A stretch of 64,000 nt of DNA from positions 1,023,501 through 1,087,500 of the forward strand of contig SMMW01000013.1 of NCBI GenBank assembly GCA_004794655.1. The letters run 5' to 3'. This document shows, in pieces, positions 47,764 to 58,757 of this stretch (positions within the stretch are counted from its first letter, which is position 1; every line of letters begins with the position of its first letter). This DNA is from Marisa cornuarietis. Lineage: Eukaryota; Mollusca; Gastropoda; Architaenioglossa; Ampullariidae. Below the pieces are notes generated by a model that was given only the letters and a program-made list of their open reading frames with translations, searched no databases and was not told the DNA's origin. Both the position numbers and the translations under genes were made by a program.

Positions 47764-48185
47764 GGCAGTGCCGCACGAGGCACACTGCCCTCGCTGACCA
47801 TGCACGCTACATCATTTCACAAGTGACGCACAGCACGGTCCGGCGCAACGCGCTGCTGTGGCGCCAGTGACGGCAGCAGAGAGCATCACAGAAACGCTGG
47901 GCTGAAAGGGCAGGTAGCAATGGCGGAGTGTCTCACTTTTTCCACCCCTGCACACGAGGAAAAACGAGAAGCAAAAGTGCAATGCTGAAGTCAGAAATAA
48001 AACGAGGCGGATGAAAACTTTTCAAATTCAATTTTCAGCACACTATTACATCTGCATCTGCCTTCACCGTGACCCGCAAAAGGTATAAAAATGTGAGTGC
48101 ATAAAAGAATTAGCAGGTAGATGTGAGTGACGGAAGAATGAGTTTGCAACTGTGTGCGCGTGGACTGACGAAGCTATTGTTGTTA

Positions 48186-48250
48186 GTGTTTTACACCGAG
48201 TCAGCAACTGAGGTCATGTCCCATACGGCGACCTATTCCCGCCCTGTAAC
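48186..48250 (-). mobile_element. SINE tail fragment, reverse orientation
   Basis: On the - strand the segment reads TTGCTGACTCGGTGTAAAAC, preceded by CGTATGGGACATGACCTCAG and TTACAGGGCGGGA. The same order of motifs (TTACAGGAC, GATATAGCC, GGCTCGGCGTAAAACACC) occurs at 61480-61545. Confidence 0.55.
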
Positions 48251-48751
48251 CAGCCACCACACCCACAGAAAGACATAAGCGCGCTGATGTCGAGATCTCC
48301 ACTCACAACCTAAAATGCAGTTACCCTGAAGAATCAAGGAAGAGGTTGTAGAATAAAATAACCTACTTTTCATTGTTTAGTTTAAAAAGTATTCAACAGA
48401 TTTAATTTAATGTGATAATTGAATAAACGAGGCAAAACAGACACAACATGAAAATGAGAATTTTTCTTAATAACGCAGTATGCAAATACATAGACTGTAC
48501 TTAAAATATACGATGACACTGACTTCAATTCCAGCTACTGGCGCGACGAAATTTAGCAGCCGGCGAGACATCTTGGAGCAGATGCTAATAAACCTTTGGC
48601 CAATCAGCGAGCGTACATTTGTGACGCCACGAAAAAAAGACGGTTTGACCTTCCAAACCCCAGGCGAGAGCTGCGATACTCAGAAAAGTCAATTTGCACT
48701 CAGGTTTGCCTTTCTAAAGTACGTACAATGTTCTTTGGACAAATTGTCTCT

Positions 48752-48813
48752 TGATCTCTCCCTACATCGTCGTGGAAACCTTCAGGCTGGAGTTTCTCTC
48801 CATCAGCATGAAT
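48752..48813 (+). repeat. Isolated copy of the 63-bp unit of receptor intron 2
   Basis: ATCTCTCCCTACATCGTCG, then AGGCTGGAGTTTCTCTCC and ATCAGCATGAATTCT, in the same order and spacing as in the array at 41845-42420. It shows that the unit also exists outside the intron. Confidence 0.5.
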
Positions 48814-50950
48814 TCTGGTTGTGGTTCAAAAAGTGGCAGTAACTTTGTCCTCGATCTCTAATGCTTGCTCTCAGCTTCTTCGCTTTTAACTACTCGAGCC
48901 CTTTCTATCCTATTTGTATCTCTTTTTTCTGTTTTCTGTCTCCCTTCCGCGTTCTTTATGTCTTCTCTTTTCTGCCTCTTGTAATATCTTTCTCCAAGCC
49001 CTTTGCCTTTTTCCTTTGCCCCCCCCCTCTCTCTCTCTCTTCAAGTTCTCGTCAAGGTACCACGTGACCCCAGCTTGCAGCATGCGTTGTTGATGCTCTT
49101 GAGCTACTAACACGACAAAGACGTAATCCCTGGAGTTATCGCCAAATGAAGATCGCTCGATAATTACACTAACTGTCGGTGCCGTCCGCCGACACAGAGC
49201 CCCGTGAACTAGTGAGCAGCGCGAGCACAAGGTGCTACAGATTAGCGCAGGATTCAGAATGGTTCCCGATGCACGTATAACTACGTACCGAGATTTTAAA
49301 AAATTCTGCCAATCGTTCAGTCACTGACGCGTTTCACGCTCTTGCACCAGTCTCGTCTATACGGTAAACGGATTTTGAGGAATTTGGAAAAGTTCAACCG
49401 CCAGGTGCAAGCCAAGAGCGGAGAAAACAAAAGCAGGTCTTGCTGAGAACTCCTTTTGTGTAGGAGGACCGTCCCTAGTTACCCCGAACTGTCATCGTCT
49501 ATCCAACCGCGTGCTTGAAGTGACAGTAAGTTTAAATTGTTAGTTAGAGTACCCACACTTCTACTCAGGTGCTATTTAAATTGCGATTTCCTTAGATATC
49601 ACAAGCCTTCTAACACTTCTGGGTTTACCGCACTATTTTCTGTTCTGTTGAGTAATAAGACCCTCCGTGCGTCCAACTCCGAGTCTTCAAAAAAAGTTTT
49701 CTTTTTCTGTCATGGCGACAGATGTTTGCTTCCGAAAATCAAGAGGTCAGAAGATTATTTATCTCGCCAGAGGAAAGTAAAAAAAGAGAGAGAGGAGACA
49801 TGTGTGAGGAGATGATAAGCTTGTTTACTTGATCAATAGCTCTGGGGGTTGAGCCAAGAGGCAGCGCGAGGAACGGTTCCCTTGTTTCTCAAGGCTCGTA
49901 AGGTCAAGATATAGAACCAGGTTGATTGATGAGCCTACGTCCTTGTCCCCTTTCAAAGCCAACTCGTATTTTTCTGATTAAAAGTGTTTGTTTGTCTCCC
50001 TTCAAGCAGCCTGCGTTTGACGTGTTGGTGCAGCGGCACTCACACCGGGGAGACCATGGATCCTTTCCGCTCCACTGATCACGGGATGCGGTGACAAGAT
50101 AGCTGACCACAGAAGGAACGGCCAGGGAAAAGGAAAAACTGTAACTGCGTGCATTTAACCCATAAAGGCGAGACTTCCACTGACCACATGACTAGGGTCC
50201 AGGGGCTCTGCCAGGGCTGGTCAGTCAGTGGCAGAAAAACTAAGGGTGGGCATGCCTAAAAAAAGAGGCCTCCGGAATTTGTAAATAAAAACAGGGGAAA
50301 CACGTGAAGCAGCTTCTTTTTCCCTCCTCACTTCGGGAAGACATGAGCAGAGATGTAGCGACAACAGTCACACACATCAAGAAGGGCCGGAGGGAGAGTT
50401 GGAAGAAGGATGCCAATCTCTGATCTTAAAGTACTATATTCCGACTGCAGAAGTAAATATGTATTGATAGGTCAAAGTTAATATTTGGCGAGAGGTGGTT
50501 GAGTTAAATCGTTAGCAATTAAGTAGAATTATTAAACCATTATTATTGTTGCAAACAAGAACGGGTTGGGGGTTATGGATTATTGTCGTTTGGTACTTGT
50601 CTATTTCCATCTTCTCTTCCTCCCTTTCCATTCTATGATGCTATCCTTTTCTACCCGCTTCCTATCCTGTGTAACAAAGGCACGTGACTCACAGGATAAG
50701 GGGAACACCGTTTTGTCTGGTAGAGAGGTGCCCACATACATTCTTGTCTTATTTTCTTTCTCTTTCTTCTTATTCTGTAATGGAGACCCGTCTTTCGGAA
50801 CGAAAGTTTTAGCGGTGTCCAGATATTTTGTGGGGTGGCTACCGGAGGAACCAGTCCCAGTGATGGACTCGTCCCGATATACACGTTAGTACAAACAGTC
50901 ACACTACTGGAAGCCTGGGCTATGGCCAAGAAGATCAAAGCATGCAAGGC

Positions 50951-51058
50951 TCACTCACTCACTCACTCACTCACTCACTCACTCACTCACTCACTCACTC
51001 ACTCACTCACTCACTCACTCACTCACTCACTCACTCACTCACTCACTCACTCACTCAC
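50951..51058 (+). repeat. (TCAC)n microsatellite, 27 units
   Basis: Perfect TCAC tetranucleotide run of 108 bases. CTCA-type tails often follow mollusc SINEs, but no SINE body is recognised just before it. Confidence 0.97.
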
Positions 51059-51209
51059 ATGTGTGAAGAAAGACGTGTTGCGAACAAAAGCATCATAGGA
51101 AGGTTCTGATCGGATGTGTCACTCTGTAATCGTCAAGGCATGAAAGATTTATAGAGCATCACAAAGATCCACGCTAGCACAAAGGTCGATCCTCCAAGTC
51201 AACCCCAGC

Positions 51210-51418
51210 AAGCAAAGCAAGACTTGTCAGCAAGGAAGCAAAGCAAGACTTGTCAGCAAGGAAGCAAAGCAAGACTTGTCAGCAAGGAAGCAAAGCAAGA
51301 CTTGTCAGCAAGGAAGCAAAGCAAGACTTGTCAGCAAGGAAGCAAAGCAAGACTTGTCAGCAAGGAAGCAAAGCAAGACTTGTCAGCAAGGAAGCAAAGC
51401 AAGACTTGTCAGCAAGGA
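51210..51418 (+). repeat. 26-bp minisatellite, eight perfect copies
   Basis: The unit is AAGCAAAGCAAG followed by ACTTGTCAGCAAGG; GACTTGTCAG recurs exactly every 26 bases from 51221 to 51403. As 26 is not a multiple of three and the unit has no stop, all three + frames read through it as Lys/Gln/Ser-rich peptide. Confidence 0.98.
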
Positions 51419-51711
51419 AACACAACACTTCTGTCGATCGTGCGTTCTTTCATTTTTGGCCAGACTGAGCGCCGACATCACCAGCCCACCTCTCGTCTTC
51501 CTCAAAATCGGACATAGATGTCAGCAGAGGCTAGATTCGAGAATGTTCTTCTGGAAATATTCCCGTGACACGCGAACTCCTACAAATCGTTACAGACCTA
51601 AAAAAAAAAAAATTCCACAGCGGAAATTTCCTCATGTGACCCCTTAACCCCTGAACCGCTCTCTTCCGTCTACTTGTGGTGTCCTCCCCCTCCTCCTCCT
51701 CTCTCTCTCTC

Positions 51712-52090
51712 TTTTAGCTGTCCGCGATGTAATGGTGGGGTCCTCCTCTCTGTGTGTTCCTTCTCTTTCTCAGACTCAACTGTTTGGAATTCTCTGCCTA
51801 CTTCTCTTTGAACTGTGTCTTACGCTCGGAGCTTTGCAGTCCGGTCTCAAACCCACTTTTTTTTTAAAAGAAATATCTTTCGTAATCATGGTGTTTTACT
51901 CACTCATCAGTTCTTCATCTTCATCCATGCATTGTTCATGTTCACCATGTTATTCCGTTTGTCCACGCTTGTGTTTCTTGGATGGCTGACCGTAGGTTCG
52001 TTTTAATTTTTTTTTTTTACAGCGCATTGAGCTCGCCTCCATAAAGGGCGATTCAATAGACAAAATCAGTTATAATAACAATACCACCAA
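51712..52090 (+). mobile_element. 3' remnant of a non-LTR retrotransposon (LINE)
   Basis: In frame from about 51758 the sequence reads SFSFSDSTVWNSLPTSL, a stop, then SYARSFAVRSQTHFFFK. This is the usual end of CR1/RTE-type ORF2 proteins (LWNSLP-x(n)-S-x(3)-F-x(3)-L-KTHLF). The 3' UTR ends with ACAGCGCATTGAGCTCGCC, CATAAAGGGCGATTCAAT and a TAATAACAATA tail, also typical. The stop and the missing reverse transcriptase show it is a dead, 5'-truncated copy. Confidence 0.75.
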
Positions 52091-52391
52091 CAACAATATA
52101 AATAATGTTCTTTTGGATGTGTCTACAGGAAAGGAGGACGGGGCATAACCCTTCTCTCTTACAGTGACTCTAGGTGTTGTATAACCTCCATGATGATTAT
52201 AAGGTCACACCTGGAAGGAAATGCACAGAGCGAAAAAAAAAGTGTAACCACATTTTTTCGACTCAGAAATGGCTATTTTTAGAAAAAGAAGCAGCCAGCA
52301 GAGAACATAAGCTAGAAAAATGACGAGGCTAAAATACATCTTTCCAGCAAACAGTTCACAACATTAACGGTCTGTCACCTCATCCTCGTTC

Positions 52392-52440
52392 TGTGTGTGT
52401 GTGCGTGCGTGCGTGCGTGAGCGTGCGCGCGCGCGCGTGT
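52392..52440 (+). repeat. (TG)(CGTG)(CG) alternating tract
   Basis: GTGTGTGTG, five GCGT units and CGCGCGCGCG: alternating purine-pyrimidine sequence able to adopt Z-DNA. Confidence 0.9.
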
Positions 52441-55400
52441 TTTCACCTTTGTGCTGTGAGTGAAACAAATGTGTGCATGTGAAGGTGCATGCCTTCTGCA
52501 GCACGTCCAAACAACTGGGTGCCGGCACAGCAGGCGATGCCAAACGCCGCAGACTTTACGACGAGCCAGTCAGGTGTTTGATCACAAACAAAGCGTATCG
52601 GGTAACAAAACAATCGACGAAGCGGCATAGTTTCGATTGAGCCGCGAAAATCCATTCATGCTTATTGTCTTTCCACAAAACGCTCACTTTTCTCTTTGAA
52701 GATCTGTAGGGTAGCGAGTGAGGAAGAAAAAGGGAGGAAGGCATCCACCGAATATAGCTTTCGACAGGTCTGAGCTGGCAAAACGAATATTCAAATTAGA
52801 ATGGAAGCTTATTTTCACGAACAATACCCGGAGAAGAAAATACTTTATACAAATATGCAATAGGCTGGATGTTGTTTATTTGAGTGACGGAAGACCAGAG
52901 ATAAAAGGACCCCGAGACATTTGGTTAGAAAACGCGGAGGAAGACGATGTGGCTGCTTTTATCTTCAACAAAGCCAGATCAGAGAGGCTGCTGGCAACAC
53001 CATGTTTCAGCAGACTCTCTTCCCTCGTCTTCCTTTGGCAGCTGCATGTTTTACTGGGCCGGGCGATCGCATCGCTGCTCCTCATCTACATGTCACCAGA
53101 AGCCCGCCTTCGTCCGCGCTCCAGTCGCCGGCCTTATCAGCTGGCTGTGAGTTCCAAGTCAGAAGGCTATCCCTGTAGTCTGGCACTTATGTCTACTCGC
53201 TTGGCCTGGATTTACTTCCCCGCTTGTGCTGAGTAGACAAGGCGCCCTCTGTGATATGATCAATGAGAAAGGCATCTCTGTCCTGTCCTCGGTGGCAGTG
53301 CGGGCTCAGCGCTGTGTAAAGTGTGCAAAGGTCCTTCTGTGCTGTGTTCACTGGTCAACCCTCTGTGGCATATCCACAGCAAGAAGGCTAGCTCTTTGAC
53401 GGCAGAACTTCTGGTTAGTCAGGGGGGTTAGTTGTCCCGCTGACCAGCTGGTAAATCAGGGGCGAGTCATACATCTAGTCCCCATTTCTCCGGTCACCTG
53501 TAGACGGTTCAACTGGTGTCGACAATATCGGGAACTATCTTGCATCATGCAGATATGTTAGATGCTTGCTTTCGAAGGCTGCAGATGTTCTCTAACTCTG
53601 TATCCTGTACATTGCAAACGATGTTTGTTTTTTTTTTGCACCCACATGCACGCAAAACTCACAAAAGCACCATGGGCGGCTGAGGGCCTGATTGGCTGCG
53701 TAGCTGGGTGGATGCCTGAACGAGTTCCTTTTTGGTGACATCCTCCTTTGCTGGATTATTTGCTGCAAGAACCCACATGGCACAGACTCAGAGCTGTTGC
53801 AGATAAACGAAGTTCGTGTCTGGAAAACAAAAACCCGAATTTCGTTGTCGGTAAAGCTTTTCCCCGACTGGACCGTGACTGGTCTTGTGTGCGCGCGCTG
53901 AGAAATGGCCACCGCAAAAATCAATCCGTCAATTTCCATTTGTGTTTTCATGCATGCACGTGTGCACGCATGTGTGTACAAACATGCACGCATGGTTGCA
54001 CACAGGCACGCAGGCAAACAGACGCAAGCTCTATGCATTCCCTTTCTCGCTCGCTGTCTCTCTCTTGCCCAGATATCTCAGCCCCTCTCCCCTGTCTCTT
54101 TCATCTTTCATTTCTAACGAATGAAGAGGGACTTCGTGCAAATAACTCCCGAAGCAGACGTGTTTAGACCGAGACGAGATGAACATTTTCTCCCTCCTCC
54201 CTGCCCCAACCCCATCGTTGACCTTAGCAGATTTCTCTCGCTAGTCCATGATTTTCTAAGTGCAATGTTATACACTGTATCACCAAGAGGTCTTCTAGCT
54301 AACGTCCTCCTGGTTGTCCTAGACAGCAAACTTTTACCTCGGGTGATATTGTATAGCTGCGATGACCAAAATGAATTCGCTTAAGAATACATACGCCTAC
54401 TCTTTATTCTTAATTTAGCACATATCTTTCTAAATAATACGTTTCTTATGGAAAAAGAGATAAATAATTAAAGTTTCATCAGAAAAGGATGCTTTTTATC
54501 AGCGACTATTGCAAAAAAAAGAAAGAAAAAAAAATACTGCGATCATGTTTAGAACTCCAGCTGTCAGGTTTTGATTTATGACCTTATTCCAGGAACTGAC
54601 ATTTAGGTTTTGATGCCATTTATCTTCGATCAACCTCCTGCTGTGGCCTTTTTGGACACAACGGCATATAAACTTCCGGTCGATTTAAAAAACTCTTGAG
54701 CACAGTGACATACCTTTGATCAAACATGAGTCACCGTTAATGAAGTCATCTGCAGCCTGGGCCAGGGATCCAAAGTCATAGAAGGCACTCAGATGTTTGA
54801 ACAAGGTTTCTCTCTCGTTTCCGATCGTCAGCCCATTGGCATGGGTCAGTCGACTGAAGATCTAAGTCCGTTCACTTCTTTAGGGCCGACTTCTCGACTA
54901 AAGGTTGTGTTATCTTTCCCTCACAGTCCTAGCCCTGACGTCAGCAGTCAACACAACTCCCGTCTGTGGAGGGAAAATTCCAGACACGTCGGGACTAGAG
55001 TAGGGATCTCGTGAAGAAACTTAAGTGAAAGAGAAGAAGGGTGTTGTCGTTGATTGTAGGTCCGAGCTGAATGGTTTTCGTTCTCGCCGCCTTGTGGAAA
55101 TATAAAAGCAGGGCAAGGATGCCTCGTCCCCTAGACTGTGAGAAGGCGTTGAACTACGAGTGGCCTACCCAAGCTCGCACATTCTTTATGAACTGCTCAG
55201 TCAGATCAAGAGATTTAACCAGCGTCTGCTTTCGTTTGGCTAATCTTCCCAGCACTGATCGATTTCTAGATGCAAATACGTATTTTTTCTTTCCAATTAA
55301 TAGTTTTTGTTGAAAACAAAACTCTAAAACTTGATGTAGAATTATGCAGATCAGGTAGCATTCCATTAGCCTCCAGGCCGAGCCTACAACCTGCAAAAGT

Positions 55401-56626
55401 TTGGTCAGAAAGTTAAGCGGATACTTTATTTGCGGAAGGAGGGGGCAATTAGGAAGAAGAAGAAAAATATGATGGTGATGGTGGTGGTGGTCGTGGTTGT
55501 AGTTGTGGTTAATTGATAGGTTGGTTGATTGATTTTTTTGTTAGACTTGCTGGTTGGCTGATTGACGCTTTATGCTGTTAGCGGTTAGAACAAGCTAGTA
55601 CAGCAGTGCAAACTAGTGCTTGATGCAGAAAAAAATACGTGTGGTGGAGGCGAGATCCGAACACAGAACTGTCTGTTTTCTCTGAAGAACTCATTTAGCG
55701 TGCAGCAACAGACTGCTGATGATAGTGAGAATGATAAAAGCAAAGAAGATGGTAATGGGGATGGACATTTCCCCCCTCCAATAATGCAGCTTGAGTGGGA
55801 TTAACCATTTTAATCGATTGTGATTCTCTACCTATGTGAGAAACAAGCAGCTTACAGTTCAGATTAGCAGTTGGACATTTTCAAGCCCACCAAGGATATG
55901 TTATATTACAGCAAAAAATAGAGAGATTTTATTGATCTAGCCCTTTAAATTTTATGTACTCTCCTTCCATCCACGTCCACCCGTCGAGCGCGGAAACAAA
56001 TAAACAGCCTAGATAACAACGATCTTCATCAGTTAAGGGTTAATGTGTTGAGCCGTGGTGGGGGTCGGAACTAACAACATTTATAGTAGTACCTGTGAGA
56101 CTGAGGGCAGCTTTCATGTTTTCTTCCCCTACCAGGCCAAACAGCCTCACAATAATCATAACTTTGTTAACTTCAAAACTAATCTAAGCCCAAACAAAAC
56201 AACATTTACACAATTACACTATAATTACAAAATCAACACACACTTCAATACATTTTTTGCCAACGGTGCACTATTTTTGAAATCTGTCCTTAAAATTTGG
56301 TATTTTGTTTCTGAAACCATTTTGTCATTGCAAAGTGTCTGCTCTCGTAAATCATTCGAGGGTTAATGTGTTGAGATTGGCTGGGGAGGGTACTAATGAT
56401 GATGATGGTACCTGCGAAATCTCGTGTTTTCTCTCCTAAGTCTCCACCTCAACCTCTCACGGAAATTATTTTGGCTCTCAGTGGCGAGAAATATGGCAAA
56501 ACATGGCTGTCTAAACTCTGCAGCGCCAAACAGTCTCGCCGAAATCCTAGCAAGATCCACTGGAACTGAACAAGACCAGAAACTCAGTGCCCATTGCTGT
56601 GCCCTGTTAATTTCAAAGCCAATCAA

Positions 56627-56727
56627 ACCAAGCCGAACCGAACCAAACCAAACCAAACCAAGTCAGGCCAAGTCACACTAACCCAAACCAAACCAAGCCA
56701 AGCCAAGCCAAGCCAAGCCAAGCCAAA
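56627..56727 (+). repeat. (CCAAA)/(CCAAG) pentanucleotide repeat
   Basis: Units CCGAA, CCAAA and CCAAG in succession, interrupted near the middle (GTCAGGCCAAGTCACACTAA) and ending with six CCAAG units. Confidence 0.9.
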
Positions 56728-57058
56728 ACACATACAAAACAAATCCCACCTTAACATTTCTCAATTTACTAGATGAGTGTTTGTAGCAATCTCTAATGGG
56801 AAATTAATTCTATCCTCCAAGTTTTTACAGTCTCCCCAATCCCACGATGCAAGCACAGCTTTAGTTACCTCGCTATCATTTCAGATTTGGGATACAACGT
56901 GAGTGGCATGACTGGCTAGTTACAGGACTAAAACTTGAGACCTCATTCATCTGAATGACGAGTGGGCACGCGCGCTGGACACAAAGTGTTCTCTTGAGAT
57001 ACATCACAGTTCTACCATACTGATATATCATATTGATGATACGATGATAACGATAGAC

Positions 57059-57290
57059 GGGGTAGGACATTGAGGAACTGACGATACTGATTTATGAGGT
57101 TAAAATATAGGTATTAGGATAGTCATATACGCGGTTCAACATTTAGATATTAACGACAATGATATCCGAGGGTCAATATTTCGATTCGATTTTCGGTATT
57201 GACGCAATGAGACATGGAGGCTAAATGATTCGAAACTGATAATCTTTATATACGGTGCTAAAAATTTAGATATTGACCAAAGTGAGACAT
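57059..57290 (+). repeat. Degenerate 37-bp tandem array, six copies
   Basis: Units start at 57059, 57096, 57131, 57168, 57217 and 57254. Each opens GAGGnTnAA, continues ATTTAGATATTGAC and ends near ATGATATAC. Unit 4 carries a 12-base insertion. Copies are roughly 55-70% alike by eye. Confidence 0.7.
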
Positions 57291-58597
57291 TTCACTGCAG
57301 GGAAACAACTGCATATCAGACACCACGCAATTATAAAACTGTATGAACTGGTTTTAAAGAACAGGTTTAAAAAAAAAGCTTAATATGTACCATCAGAGGG
57401 TGCACGGGTCACTTAAATACCGCAGACACAAGACATCAAGAAATGAAGGAGAGAAATACACAAATGGTAAGAACATCATTCAGACGGGAAGGAAGAGAGA
57501 TTTTAAAAAATTCCAGACAATGGCACGCACAGAATAGGTAAGCGGGAGAGAGACACACCCTGAGTTTGGGCTCGCACACAAACAAATCCTACCTTAAACA
57601 CCCGGTTAACTCAGGGTATTTGTTCCCACTTAATTCTCCTTGGACATCATCCTGTAACAGCCAATCGCTCTGCGGACACAACGGTGAGCCCTGGAAGACG
57701 ACCAGTAATCGCCAAGAGCCGAAACGGCCTCGCGAGGACAGGAAGGACAAACCAAGGGGGTGGAGGTGGTGAACGGTGGTCTCCCCTGGCCGCGCACACT
57801 ACACTTGGAGGTGTGGAAACAGTCCTGTTGCGCCGCCTTGCGTTCACCTTGGCAGACACCATGCTTCAGAAGAAAGCGGGTGGCATGCACGGGCAGACGA
57901 AAGGTTGTAATAACCTGGTGTAACTGTCATGCCGGCACCCAACACCATGCAACGGGATCGATAACATATCGAGTCGCTCCCACCGGCGACGCCATCACAT
58001 GAGAGTCGGCGGCATCACTTTGTGCGCCTTTCTCTCTCGCTCACTCACTTTCTAATCTTATCGACTTTGTTGAGAGAAAAGCGGTCGCCAACTTGCCTTC
58101 TCCACCCTCGTTATTTACTTTTCAACTTCCCCCCCACACCCTCCCTGACACATACATCTTTATGGTTCGCAATGGCACGCTCAATTCTCTTGCTGCTCAA
58201 CACGCCGACTCTTATTGTTCATCTAAACACGATCAGCCTTGTTCAGGCGCCGAACCCGGTTGATTACAAAACAAAAGTTCGTTTGGAAAGCCACTTGTCT
58301 AGACACTGAGCCACGGTTGATGAGATCCGGAACTCTTGTTGAGCACGGAAGCTGCTGTGCACAAACAAAAGCAAAACACCAAACCTTTGTTGAGAGGATG
58401 CTAAACCCTCGTTGGGCGAACGGCGGGTACCTGGTGTTTTGATGGCGAAGACCAGAAATTCAGGCAGCAGTCCTGCGTTGCTGGGATACCTCAACTTTTT
58501 CAATGACCGTGAAGAACGGCGTGCATTAGAAGCAGATGGTTTTCGAAGGAAACGGTGGTTAGTCACGTGAGTTTCAAACAATGTTCCTTTGAGGGGT

Positions 58598-58693
58598 ACA
58601 CGCGTACTCGCACGCGCGTGCGCGCATATATTTATATATAACAGAAATACACACGCACACACGCACGCACGCACGCGCACGCGCACGCACGCA

Positions 58694-58756
<63 letters not shown>
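58598..58756 (+). repeat. GCAC/GCGC tract followed by (CA)29
   Basis: ACGCGTAC and GCACGCGCGTGCGCGC, a short TATATATAT stretch, CACGCACGC units, then uninterrupted CA from 58698. Confidence 0.95.

Positions 58757-58757
<1 letters not shown>

Larger units (their letters stand above)
42594..47801 (-). promoter_or_regulatory. Upstream open reading frame overlapping the receptor start
   Basis: An ATG at 47801-47799, 38 bases before the receptor ATG and in another frame, opens [14 protein letters not shown]. After splicing of intron 1 it continues through exon 2 ([12 protein letters not shown]) and stops at 42596-42594, about 76 codons in all. It overlaps the receptor start, so ribosomes using it would bypass the main ATG. 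Its own context (G at -3? no, C) is weaker than that of the main start. Whether the mRNA includes this ATG depends on the unknown transcription start. Confidence 0.4.

Noticed and set aside
50951..51418. Regularly repeated blocks considered as a CRISPR array
   Set aside because: Repeats are head to tail without unique spacers and the window is eukaryotic.
52718..53236. 172-codon open frame on the + strand
   Set aside because: It has no early ATG (the start is a GTG), shows no family resemblance, and one or two stop-free runs of this length are expected by chance in 64 kb.
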